The notes: generated by a model from the letters alone, not told the origin. 64,000 nucleotides of DNA from Forficula auricularia (GCA_024734495.1 JALMQS010000030.1:10022378-10086377), one strand, 5' to 3'; counted from the stretch's first letter, positions 51,120 through 61,629 are shown. Numbers and translations are program-made.

Positions 51120-51385
51120 AATTAAAATTTGAATTTTTATTTAAATCACACATTAATTATAATTATTTATTGAACATGAACAATATAACTACGACGTTTC
51201 GATCGACTTATTCTCGTCAGTTCACTATAATCGGAGTGGGTGCTCATACTTGAGAACGAATGCAGAATAAGTAGTTTTATTGTATTATTTGTTTCAATAA
51301 TTCATTATGTGTAATTTAAATAAAAATTCAAATTTTAATCCAATTAATCACAAAAATAAAAGCTTCAACAGCTTCATTACTAATA
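51120..51385. mobile_element. Fold-back element E, second copy
   Basis: attaaaatttgaatttttat...tacgacgtttcgatcgactt and its inverted right arm; same family as 23849-24560 without the family B insertion. The CTGANGA side of the core is rearranged. Confidence 0.65.
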
Positions 51386-51618
51386 AATCTGTTTCAATTT
51401 TGGTTTGGTGATAATGTTTATTTATTTATTTCATACAATAAACGGACAGAAAAGTATTTAAGCAAAATGTGTGATTGATGGCTTGTTGAGGCTTTGGTGG
51501 TCAAGTCATGGATTGGAGAACTCCTTCGGATTGGACCATCGATTAATGATCAATTAAATAATTATAAGTAGGTTATAATGAAAGGCTGTCCATAAATTAT
51601 TTAAATTTTGTTCAAATT

Positions 51619-51658
51619 CCGACGTTTCGGAGACTTTTTTCTCTCCTTCTTCAGGGTA
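51619..51658 (-). ncRNA. Hammerhead-ribozyme-like core
   Basis: Minus strand: tacc-CTGAAGA-A-GGAGA-gaaaaaag-TCTCC-GAAA-CGTC-gg. Five-pair stem II, helix III ACGT, C at the cleavage position, minimal helix I (cc/gg). Confidence 0.5.
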
Positions 51659-51866
51659 TTGAATAGTTATTGATGGATGAGTATAACTCGATTCCCATTT
51701 GTCTCTCATTTCAGTGATAGCAACACTATTACAATATTTTCCAACATTATATCATAAGTGTACTTAGTAATCTCAGTTAACTATGTACACTCATGATATA
51801 ATGTTGAAACTGAAAGGAGAGACAAATGGGAACCGAGTTATGCTCATCCATCAATAACTATTCAAT

Positions 51867-51906
51867 ACCCTGAAGAAGGAGAGAAAAAAGTCTCCGAAAC
51901 GTCGGA
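51867..51906 (+). ncRNA. Hammerhead-ribozyme-like core
   Basis: tacc-CTGAAGA-A-GGAGA-gaaaaaag-TCTCC-GAAA-CGTC-gg, identical to the opposite arm in all core and stem positions. Confidence 0.5.
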
Positions 51907-52140
51907 ATTTGAATAAAATTTAAATAATTTATGGACTGCCTTTCATTATAACCTACTTATTTCGCTTACCAGCCCGTCTTTCTAAGAAAATAAATAAAAT
52001 TAAATAAATAATTATAATTTGTTAAATTGTTCACAACGTTTCACCTTATTGATCAGAAGCCGTTTTCAAATGATAATAATATATGTATTACGAGTCACGT
52101 TGGATTGTTGAAATGGATTTGGATGAAATAACCTTCATAA

Positions 52141-52960
52141 AGAGAAACAAAGAGGTTGTCCTCTGCTTGATGCAAATAAACATACACACATATATTAGAG
52201 TGGTCCTTATCTTCTAATTTTTACGCTGGCAGGGGCTCATATGGTTCGAAATAAATAAAAAAAAAATCTTCTAAGTTTCAACCCCCTATCTCAATTTTAA
52301 CCTGTGCCTCAGAGCGATGCAAGTTTCCCATCTAAATAACATGGGTTTTTTAGCATTGAACGATCAATTTTTTATTCCGGCCAAAGTAATATTTCAAAAA
52401 ATTTGAATCTCTGTAAACTTTACCCTTATAATAGTAGCTGCTATCCTTCAGAGTTTTTTCAGATTTTTACTTTTTATAATTTTGGAGTCAATAACTTACT
52501 AACACTAAGATATGGCAGTATTTTATCTAGCTGTAACTCCAAAATTATTATAGCTAAAAATCTGAAAAAACTCTGAAGGATAGCTACTATTATAAGGGTA
52601 AAGTTTACAGAGATTCAATTTTTTTGAAATATTACTTTGGCCGGAATAAAAAATTGATCGTTCAATGCCAAAAACCCCATGTTATTTAGATGGGAAACTT
52701 GCATCGCTCTGAGGCACAGGTTAAAATTGAGATAGAGACTTGAAACTTGGAAGATATTTTTTTTTTATTTATTTCGAACCATATGAGCCCCTGCCAGCGT
52801 GAAAATTCGAAAATACCCAAAATAAGGGCCTCCCTAACATATATATCAAAATATATTTCTGTATATATATTATTTTTAACCTCTTTGTTTCTCTTAATAA
52901 ATCAACAATTCTGCTACTCTCGGCAAAATAAAAACTTTTCAATGAAATAACCTTCATTTC
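52141..52960. mobile_element. Nested repeat: outer 'gaggttgtcctctgcttgat' arms around a GGGTGG MITE
   Basis: The outer arms at 52141-52195 and about 52870-52960 belong to the family seen at 17.3-18.4 kb. The MITE occupies 52198-52834 and is a longer variant of 17624-18004, containing ttgaatctctgtaaact inverted repeats. Confidence 0.7.
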
Positions 52961-53156
52961 ACTATTGATGTATTGATATCCCAGTTTTATGAAATAGGTA
53001 GTTTGATGTTTTGAAAAGTTTTCATGAAACAAAGAATCTATATTTCAAATAGATAATTAATTTTTTAAGAAGATAAATAGTTAATCGAAAATTGTAATTA
53101 TCTATTTTATACGTGGGTGTTCTGGTCCCACAAAAACCTTTCAAATTATCCCATGA

Positions 53157-53199
<43 letters not shown>

Positions 53200-53237
53200 C
53201 CTATGTTCATTGAGGTTTCCGCGGATGGGTTTTTTAT

Positions 53238-53478
53238 GTTCTATGTCATTAGAGATTTTTCGGGTTTCTCTGCATGGGTATGAGAGTTTTTCTCGACGTT
53301 TCGGCTCTCCTTTTGGTGATACTTCTTCTGAAGGTACTCCCCAAAACGGTTCGTTCCCTGGACAACGAGGCTAAGACCACCCGCTCCCTCTCTTGTAAAT
53401 GGCTCCAAAAGGAGAGCCGAAACGTCGAGAAAAACTCAAGCCCACGCGGAGAAACCCGAAAAATCTCTAATGACATAT
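53238..53478. mobile_element. Fold-back element with GAAACGTC motif, degenerate core
   Basis: tctatgtcattagagatttt...ctcgacgtttcggctctcct and its complement ...gaaacgtcgagaaaaactc...taatgacata. GAAACGTC is present in both arms but CTGANGA is not recognisable in either. Confidence 0.6.
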
Positions 53479-53538
53479 AGGTATATAATAAAAAAATACA
53501 AATCTTTATAAAATAATCTTGTAACGATTTATTTAGAA

Positions 53539-53573
53539 GCCAGACGTTTCGGGAGAAATTCCCCCTTTATCAA
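53539..53573 (-). ncRNA. Hammerhead-like core, family D, variant
   Basis: Minus strand: TTGATAA-A-GGGGGaatttCTCCC-GAAA-CGTC-tggc. Two core substitutions; stem II mostly paired. Similar to 42523, 56061 and 56155. Confidence 0.3.
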
Positions 53574-53689
53574 TAGAAATTTTTTGAAAAAAATATGAAA
53601 AAAGAAAAAAAAAGGTACTGGAATAAAATACTAATTAAATTGAAAGTTTCTTTTTGCCGAGAGTAGCAGACTTTTTATAAAAAGAAATA

Positions 53690-54010
53690 CAAAAACTAAC
53701 CATCCAAAATGGGGGGAGGGTCAAAAATTAAAATTCTAGCCCTTTTGACCAAACTCAACCAAATTTTGTATACATATTCTGTGGACCCCCAGAAGGCTAG
53801 AAATGCAAAAACTAACCAAATTGTGTTTACATAGTTTAGTCGAAAGGGCTTGAATTTTCATTTTTGACCCCCCTCCCATTTCGTGTGGTTAGTTTTTGCA
53901 TTTCTAGCATTCTGGGGGTCCACAGAATATGTGTACAAAATTTGGTTAAGTTTGATCGAAAGGGCTAGAATTTTAATTTTTGACCCCCCCCCCCTTTTTT
54001 TTTTCTTCTG
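53690..54010. repeat. R1 repeat, partial inverted pair
   Basis: aaactaaccatccaaaatgg... and, from about 53870, the opposite strand (tggttagtttttgcatttct), both flanking C- or G-runs. Confidence 0.65.
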
Positions 54011-55932
54011 ATATAATGTAGAAAACACATTTTAAAAATTTTATTTTTTGTTCTTTTAATAATATTTTTTTTTCTAGTTAAATTTTTTCATTTTTTTAAT
54101 AACACTTCAAAATGTGGTAGATTTTTATGCCCCACCCTGTATAATATATATATTAGCCTACTTCATTTCATGACTTTTCTGTTTTAATTTTGAAAAAACT
54201 ATAAAAGTAGTTCCTCTATAAATATATAATCGCCCTCGCCTCTTGCTTACTTTTCTAGTAAAAATCTTTAAATTCAAGATTTCATAATTATTGGTTCAAC
54301 GGTCTAGTCAGAGAATTGGAATTTCCTTTTTTTTTTGATCAAAGGGATCTTAAAATAAAGATCTAAAAAATTTAAACTTTGAATTTTTTGATCAACTCTC
54401 CGTATGCTCCTCCAAATGTCCTTCAAATATTGAAAAGGTTTTTCTCTTCACCTTCGTTGGAGAGGATTTGTGATATTTTCATTTCTGACTAGTTTTTGGA
54501 ATGAATGAATATTCATCTTGAAATTTGTGTACTGTTGGCTTATTAAACCTGCTCCAGATTCTCGCAAGATGATCGGCCATACATTTGATCAAAGTGAGTC
54601 CAATTACCAGCATCTCTCTCCCATTCGCAAATCATCCAGTCGTTAAATTAAGCTTAAAGATGGCGGTTGCCAAACTGGCTGCTGCATTGGTTTTGAATAC
54701 TTTAAGCAATTATCATTTCCAACAGGGGCGGAGCGAACCATCTGCATTTGAGGGGAGGATACAGCACGAAATAGCCAACTACTTTTCTAAAAAATGCCAA
54801 CATAATTTAAATCCATTTTAGCTTAAAAACTTTTTTTTTAAGAAGAAATCAATGAGAGTGTCCTTTGCTTAATATAAATAAACATAAACCTATATATATA
54901 TATGTTGGCGGTTGGTGACTTTTCAATCAGGGGATGCTGTCCAAAAAAGTAGGTAACCTTCATTTTTTGAAATTTTATTTTAATCGTCGCTTTTTTTGCG
55001 AGTTTTCTTCGAATACGGCATCATTTTCGAATTTAACATTAGATTTTTTAAAAATATATTTTGGGACCTTCGCCCCAAACGGATACTTCTTTGTGTGAGT
55101 GAGAGTAGGAGTCAGAAATTAAATCTTGTGGCTTAAACTCCACAATCCCTGAGACGGAAATCGACCATCTTCCACGATGAATCAGCCTGTCCCAAAGAAA
55201 ATCTAAATTTTTCTTAATTCTATTGCTATAAGCAAGCTATGACTTCCACTCTTAGTTATTTCCGATCTTATATATTGAGAGTTCTTAGAAATGGATTAGT
55301 CCAAAGATTCTCAAATCATCTTTATTTATTCCTTTTTTGTATTATTACTATTTTAATAGTTCCTCAGCGAGAACAATTTTTATTCGACTAAAACTCGTCT
55401 GGACTTGTCTTTGACATGCTTGAACTGGAAGATATAACAGGCAGGGACTTCAAACCTTCTGACCGCACCCTTTTCAGAAAAATCATTCATTTAAATTGCC
55501 CCTTGAAACTATGCAACAATTTTATTTCATTTCAAGAACCAATATACTTTTCAAAACAAAAAATGTTTTTTATAAAGATATTTGAAATAACGGATAATAA
55601 TTTGAAAATTTCTGAATTTATGAAAATACTCTAAATGTTTGAAATTTTAGGGATGCGCCACCTCCACAGCATCTATGGACCGCACGCCACTGATATATAT
55701 AGGGTCAATGAAAGGAGGGACAAATGTGCAGCTGCCTGAGCCTCACAATTTGACCATAGGGCCTCATAATAACTGAATTGTTTAATGTTGAAGCGAGCAA
55801 AGTTTTTGTGAAAAAAATAAATGTTATAATCTAATAAATACAAAATAAAATTGTTTTTTTCTTGTTCAGATTTTTATTTTGAATTTTTAAGGCCCTCAAA
55901 AATATTAGTTTCCCCGGGACTCGTATTATTTT
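54011..55932. other. Intergenic DNA, no supported gene
   Basis: Includes aagatgatcggccatacattt...gatcaaagtgagt (54567-54600), which looks like a start codon followed by a splice donor, and a small frame from atggcggttgccaaactggc (54659). Neither matches a family I know. A fragment ending cgcacgccactga (55680-55692) resembles the end of the 34938-35870 element. Confidence 0.4.
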
Positions 55933-56032
55933 NNNNNNNNNNNNNNNNNNNNNNNNNNNNNNNNNNNNNNNNNNNNNNNNNNNNNNNNNNNNNNNNNNNN
56001 NNNNNNNNNNNNNNNNNNNNNNNNNNNNNNNN
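55933..56032. other. Assembly gap (100 N)
   Basis: Exactly 100 N, a conventional placeholder. It abuts the fold-back element at 56033-56235, whose left arm is missing. Confidence 0.99.
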
Positions 56033-56235
56033 AAATTATTGATTGTTTTATATTATAAGACCCAAACGTTTCCGGAGAATTTCTTCCTTTATCAATTTAA
56101 TTATATTAATTATGTAAAGCAACTTTTTTTTCTTTTTTCAATATTTGAAATTCCATTGATAAAGGGAAAAATTGTCCCGAAACGTTTGGGTTTCATTAAA
56201 CGTTTGACGTTTGTTTTTTAAAAGATTTGTATATA
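56033..56235. mobile_element. Fold-back element D, left end lost in the gap
   Basis: Inverted cores at 56061-56095 (minus, TTGATAA-A-GGAAGaaattCTCC-GGAAA) and 56155-56190 (plus, TTGATAA-A-GGGaaaaattgtCCC-GAAA-CGTT). Both deviate from CTGANGA at two positions. Ends ttttaaaagatttgtat as at 42585-42605. Confidence 0.6.
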
Positions 56236-56599
56236 ATATATTTGAAACAGTCTATAAGTTTCGAAGGCTTCGACCTTCATTTTCCATCTATCTTATAAAT
56301 ATTATGTGCATTGAGCATTTCGTTTATTTGTATCAAGCAGAGGTCACCCTCAATGATTTCTTCTTAAAAATCAACAACTCTGCTCCTCTCGGCAAACAAA
56401 TCTTTTCAAATTAAAAACTTTTATTTACGTAATATGGGGATGTATTGTTTTCATAAAAATATTATTGGTCTTTTTGCTTAGTTTTTCTTAATTTCCCAAA
56501 AAGACTCAAAACGTTTCTGATAAAATAATAATAATAATAAATAGGTGAAATCACAAAAAAGTCTTATTAAACAACATAAAATAAATATTTTTTCAAAAC

Positions 56600-56830
56600 G
56601 TCTCTCAGATGATGACCTCCAGAGACAGGAACTTGCTCCCAGCCACCGTCTTCCCACTACTTATAGCCTTCGGCTGTTTAAGACCCGTATCCACAGATAA
56701 CTTCAACCCCTACCCAGCCCATAAAAACCCTTCTTCTTCTGAGGGACCAACCCAGGCCTTTAGGGGATGCACCTTGGTGCAACTCCTTCTCTCATCATTT
56801 TCATTAAAAAAAAAAAAAGATAAATTTATC
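56600..56830 (+). pseudogene. 5'-truncated LINE 3' end
   Basis: MMTSRDRNLLPATVFP (from 56609) is the C-terminal block of the LINE at 5680-6455. The 3' UTR (caggcctttaggggatgcac, ctccttctctcatcattttc) and an A-run at 56807-56818 follow. Only about 200 bp survive. Confidence 0.75.
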
Positions 56831-58044
56831 ATCAAATTTTGCGTATCGCGATATTTCTGTTATTTTTCACAGGATTTCAATAATTTAAACATCAACATTT
56901 TCGACTAATCGAGATTTTTAATTTAGCATAAAAATAATTTGACATAATTTATAAAATTTTGTCTTAAAAAATATCACATAAATCCAATTTGGCAATTGTA
57001 AACTTTAAAGAATTTTTTGGAACGAAGTCCCTTTACGGGGCTTACGGTAGGAGCTAACTGGCAGAAATCGTCACGTAACGGAAATGTCCACTCCAGAGGA
57101 CTCTTGACTCAATGGAGGGGATATAAGAGAGAGAGAGAGAGGAAAATGTGTTAGGCTGTATTAAATAAACATTTAGAAAAAAATAAAGACATTAACTAAA
57201 AGAAAATTGCCATTTTAATCATAAAGTAGGTAGTTATTGATTTATTTTGATTAGATAATCTAAAATTTTTAAATAATATTAATTTCATATAGCGCTATTT
57301 AAATAATTCTCAACTTTAAAAACTAAAGATAGTAATTTTATACACATTTGATTTTCAATATTTAATATATTCAAGAAAATAATAGAGTTATACAATTATT
57401 AATAATAGCCAGTATTTATGGAGTATGATTTTTTAAGGGGGATAAAATTTTTGCCCGTATTTTATAAACTCTAATCTTTCTATATTTCTTTATTTATTTA
57501 TATTTAAATGTATTTTTCATACATATTATATTACAATATTAGAAATTTTATTACTAAAGTTATATTTCTCAAAAGAAATTTTTAACTGTCCCTCTTAAGA
57601 TATTACTCATTTGGTTCTTAAACTTGATGCATTTCACTTCAGCTGGTAAAGAATTAAATTCCTCAAGTCCTCTAAAATATAATGAATTTCTTGTGCCCTG
57701 TTTCCTCAACCTCTCAATAAATATGTATATCGTCTCTAATTCTGAGTCTCATGGTCATGGATCTCGTTGACCAATGTGAAATCCAGATAGGCTGGCAGCT
57801 GCTTATGATATAATTTAAATACAAAAAACATTGTCTGTAAAAATAAGAATTGCTTCACATTCATAATGTTTATTCCAGCATACTACTTATTGATGTATAT
57901 CTGTCACATTTTAAAATAATTCTCATGCATAAATTTTTGTAAGAGCTGCAGCTTATCAATATTCTCCTGAGTACCAAAATATAATATTGTAGGACAGTAA
58001 GAGAAACTAGGACTAATTATAGTTTTATACACCTTAATTCTAGT

Positions 58045-58213
58045 CACAAGGAGAAACAAAGAGGTTGTCCTCTGCTTGATGCAAATAAACATACACACAT
58101 ATATATCGAGATGATATGTGTGTATGTTTATTTGCATCAAGCTGAGGACAACCTCTTTGTTTCTCTTTGTGAATCAACAACTCTGCTACTCTCGGCAAAA
58201 CAAAAACTTTTCA
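58045..58213. mobile_element. 169-bp fold-back insertion with 12-bp target duplication
   Basis: cttaattctagt at 58033-58044 and 58214-58225 brackets an inverted pair of aacaaagaggttgtcctctg...gcaaataaacatacacacat, then ctctgctactctcggcaaaa. It belongs to the family forming the outer arms at 17.3-18.4 and 52.1-53.0 kb, and gives that family's boundaries. Confidence 0.8.
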
Positions 58214-58312
58214 CTTAATTCTAGTGTTTATCTTCAAATTATTACTAGCTCAACCAAAGTATTGCACTTTTCTGTTTACATTCTTCAAGAGCTCACTATA
58301 TGATGACTCTTA

Positions 58313-58510
58313 GAGCCAGTTGTATATCGTTTGATAAAATCTTTGTAAAAAGTTGACAAACCTTAGAATTCACCTTGTGCCCGGCGGGATGGCCAATGAG
58401 ATGAAAGTGCGTGTCATCTGATTGGCCATCCTGCCGGGCACAAGGTGAATTCTAAGGTTTTACCCTTTGTCAACTTTTACAGACTTTACCAACCGACATA
58501 CAACTGGCCC
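58313..58510. mobile_element. PIF/Harbinger-like MITE
   Basis: gagccagttgtata... and ...tacaactggccc ends with TTA on both sides (58310-58312 and 58511-58513); 198 bp, palindromic, centre gcccggcgggatggccaat. Sister at 63746-63946. Confidence 0.85.
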
Positions 58511-58796
58511 TTAAAGTTCAACTTCGAGTCAACTACTACTCCAAGGTATTTAAATGAATCCACATACATATTCCAAATTTACACCATTCTGATAGATTGG
58601 ACTTCGTTCCTGACGGGGAGGGTCCCCTACCGCACACGTTTGATTTTTTAATTAAATATTTTTATCAAATATTTTCATAATTTTAAATCTAGCTATTTCT
58701 AATCGTTACTAGGTACAAAAATCACCATAAACATACATTAAAAGCCAATTGGAATAATGAATCGGAATTTCATATTAGCTGATTTTATTTATAGTA

Positions 58797-58850
58797 CCAG
58801 GAACACCGAGCGATGCTTGATAATTTTTTGATTCAGTTAAAAGCGATATA
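58797..58850 (-). mobile_element. Helitron/HINE-like end, eroded
   Basis: agtaccaggaacaccgagcg-atgcttgat: the hairpin has one changed arm. Minus-strand orientation. Confidence 0.45.
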
Positions 58851-58904
58851 TTAATATTATTTTTAATTTTAAATTCAGGTAAAAAGGTCGATTTTTAATC
58901 GCAG

Positions 58905-59130
58905 CCAAAATAAAATAAAATTGAAATAAAACTTCATTTATATTTTTACCAACGTTTTGACCCGCTATGGCCATCATCAAGATGTATCACTAGACACAAA
59001 ATTTTGAATGTAATTGCAATTAAAAATAATACTAAAATTCACCGAGGTTCTTTCATTGACCCTTTTAAATCCTGAAGAAGGAGGTACGATCCTTCGAATT
59101 GTCGGATTTTTTAAGAGAATGAAATTGATA
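58905..59130. mobile_element. Inverted hammerhead-like cores, family A/D mixture
   Basis: 58949-58984 (minus): TTGATGA-T-GGCC...GGGTC-AAAACGTTGG. 59070-59106 (plus): CTGAAGA-A-GGA...TCC-TTCGAATTGTCGG, with CTGAAGA intact but GAAA changed to GAAT. Both look decayed. Confidence 0.4.
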
Positions 59131-59499
59131 TTCTAATAAATTATTTTATAGAAAAATACCTTTAATTAATTAAATTGGCAAATTCTAATATATAATAATA
59201 TTTGTATTGATCTTTTTGTGGAATTTAAAATAAAAAAACCAATTAATTATTAAAAGGAAATTGAATCAAAATGTAATTATACATTTTTATTCCAACAACC
59301 ACCTGTGAATAATTATTTCAATTAACAAAAAACCCATCAAAAATAACTTAACCGAAGATGAGACCGTGACAGATCGAAATGTCAACCCAAAAAATCCCTA
59401 ACCCGTGAATTTCATCCAAATCGTTAGAGCCATTTCGGAGAAACCCATTCTATATATTATATATACAAGAATTGCTCGTTTAATATAATAAGATAGGGA

Positions 59500-59945
59500 G
59501 TTTATTAAAAATCGGATCCCACATACTTGCTATATACTTTGCATATATTCTGAATTAATATCTATCTTTGAAAATATAATTTTTACTATGTTCATTTTGT
59601 TGTTTTTTGAGGGCATAGGAAAAATATGTAGATGAACAAGGCACATCCGTTCAATGGCCGGTAAAATTTAAAGGGCACGGAGACACCAGCTGGAAAACTC
59701 CAGGAGGCCGAGCACAAGCTTGCTCGTTCACAAAGGACACAGCTGGAGGCAGAAAACAACAAACAACAAACATCCAGCTCCAGCTCCAGCAGGGGATCGC
59801 CGCCATATCTCGGTTATTTTCCAACCATTTTAATAATTTAATTAATTTTATTGTAAAATTTATATTTTCAAAGATAGATATTAATTCAGAGTATATGCAA
59901 TATGCAAAGTATGTGGGATCCAATTTCAAATAAACCCATCTATAT
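59500..59945. repeat. Fold-back repeat with GC-richer loop
   Basis: Arms ggatcccacatacttgc(tata) and gcaaagtatgtgggatcc, plus ttaatatctatctttgaaaa / ttttcaaagatagatattaa. The loop (59640-59815) holds ccagctccagctccagcagg and no clear frame. A (TA)n-acaagaattgctcgtttaat HINE start lies just to the left (59455-59490). Confidence 0.65.
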
Positions 59946-59999
59946 AAAATAACTAAATATGAAATTCTGATTCATTATTCCTTTTTGGTGATTTGTATA

Positions 60000-60260
60000 C
60001 CTAGTGACGATTAGAAATAGCTAGGCTTATAGTTTTTTTGTTTGTTTTTTTTGTTAAGGGAGAATGGTGTAGGTTCTTGGTGAAACATATTAAACAAAGT
60101 AAAGAAAAATTTTGGAACTTTTTTTAAAGAATTTTTTTAATATAAAATAGTAGGTAGGTTTCACATAAATAAAAGATCAAATGCTTGTTTAGCACGATTC
60201 AATATATATTTCGGGGTGTAAGCCCATCTTCAGGAGTTCACAAAGGACACTCAATTTTCT
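60000..60260 (-). mobile_element. Family B element with hammerhead-like core at 60198-60239
   Basis: Contains ggtgtaggttcttggtgaaa and gtaggtttcacataaataaa, shared with 28.2 and 24.4 kb. Minus-strand core: gaactc-CTGAAGA-T-GGG-cttaca-CCCC-GAAA-TATATAT-tg. Confidence 0.6.
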
Positions 60261-60580
60261 TTACTTCATTAGATTTATAGTATTTATTGAAAGGTTTTCT
60301 TTCTATAGATTTGGAACCGACCTTTCAGAAGATCTTCCCTCCTCCAGGAAAAACTATAGAAAGAAAACATTCCAATATTATTGTAAAGAATCGTTTTATT
60401 TATTCCTCTACTGTCTTCGATTAAATCCTCAGTTATAAATCTACCAGCCCGTATCCGAAGAAAATCTTTTAATAATTAATAAAATTTTCTTATAAAAACA
60501 TATGAAGTTTTAATATTTTAGGTTAAAAATAAAATGAGAGAGTCTTCTGTTTTTTAAATAAAATAATTTTTAATTATTTC

Positions 60581-60624
60581 TAGAGACTATAGTTTCGAAG
60601 GCATTGCCTTCATCATCAGTCTAT
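60581..60624 (-). ncRNA. Hammerhead-ribozyme-like core, family C, best structure in the window
   Basis: Minus strand: TAGA-CTGATGA-T-GAAGGC-aat-GCCTTC-GAAA-CTATAGTC-TCTA. Helix I pairs TAGA with TCTA; stem II has six perfect pairs with a 3-base loop; helix III ACT/AGT closes on two bases or pairs between two copies (ACTATAGT is self-complementary); the cleavage triplet is GTC. The only deviation from the classical core is one extra T after CTGATGA. I infer a type I arrangement. Confidence 0.6.
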
Positions 60625-60829
60625 CACAAATATTTCAAATTAGTTACAAATTAAGATTTATACATTGAAAATTTTGAAAAATATATAATGTCTTTTTCTT
60701 CATGTTTCCTCTTGGGAGATTAGAATATAACGTTTTATATAAGTTTTAATATTTGTAATTGAAAGTAATGGAATGCAGCCCCGGGGTAGCGAGGAAAGAA
60801 AAAATTAACACATATCCAAATAAGGTGTA

Positions 60830-61090
60830 ATTTATTGGATTCTATCCTCCTTTCATTTCAAACCGAAGTTTCGGAGTATTCTTCCCTACTTCTTCAAGGT
60901 TTCAAGGGGTCAATGAAGGAAACAAATAAAATGCTTCCTTCCTCTCTCCATAGCAGTGTTTAAAACTTTTTTCCTCTTCCTTTGCAGAAGCATAGAAAAA
61001 CAATTTTTTTTCCCTCTTTTTCCTTCCATTACTTTCATTTAAAAATTTCTACCAGTCCGTCTCTCTCCAGAGAAAATTTCGTGGAAATAA
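60830..61090. mobile_element. Element with variant hammerhead-like core (60862-60898, minus)
   Basis: Minus strand: TTGAAGA-A-GTAGGGaagaataCTCC-GAAA-CTTC-ggtt. One core substitution. Also contains aatttctaccagtccgtctc, shared with fold-back A4's flank (accagcccgtctttct at 51969). Confidence 0.4.
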
Positions 61091-61629
61091 ATTTATTTAT
61101 TATATTTTAACAGAAATCCATTTGGCAGAGTATAAAAGATTTTTTTAATTAAATATTTTTATCAAAAGATTTCTCTGTCCTTTTTAAGAGAAAGTTGAGC
61201 AAATTAAAAATCGATAAACTCCAATATTTTAGTCAAAACCTGTAAATAAAATATGTTTTAAATATTAATCAAACAGTTTAATTAGAAATCATTAGCCCTG
61301 ATACAGACAGAGACATTTAAAAAATAAGCCGGCCAAGTGCCAGTCGTGCCGAAAACCGAGGGTTCTGTAGCTTATAACTTCCTAAATACTTGAGATATTA
61401 AAGTCGTTCTTATATGTCGTTAATGAGAAAGTATGTGAAATGTTTTTGTAATTTTAAGTCTAGCTATTTATAAACGTCAATAGGTACAAAAAAATGGCCA
61501 CTTTGGGGCTCTCTCACATTGTCATTTTAAAGCGAAATAAATGAAAAAAAATTAAATCTAACTATACTCTTATAGATAACTTTAAAGAAATACCTCACAC
61601 ACTACATGATAAATTTTATTTTTACTTGA

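Larger units (their letters stand above)
51564..51960. mobile_element. Fold-back element A4 with two intact hammerhead-like cores
   Basis: Arms ataagtaggttataatgaaa and complement, 397 bp. Cores at 51619-51658 (minus) and 51867-51906 (plus) have identical core sequence. Internal arms tgtacacttatgatata(atgttg) also pair, so nearly the whole element is palindromic. Confidence 0.8.
57580..58640 (-). pseudogene. LINE reverse-transcriptase pseudogene split by two insertions
   Basis: Minus-strand pieces read, in order: FKYLGVVVDSKLNF (58570-58515), YKTIISPSFSYCPTILYFGT then LQLLQKFMHENY (58040-57905), then, after stops, RNSLYFRGLEEFNSLPAEVK and LRGTVKNFF (57690-57585). This is the post-palm and C-terminal order of a non-LTR element. 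A Harbinger-like MITE (58313-58510) and a 169-bp fold-back (58045-58213) interrupt it. Confidence 0.7.

Noticed and set aside
54585..54821. 78-codon frame containing MAVAKLAAALVLNTLSNYHF
   Set aside because: No family match, starts in a region that also looks like a splice donor (caaagtgagt), and runs into a repeat-like aggggcggagcg segment; too weak to call a gene.
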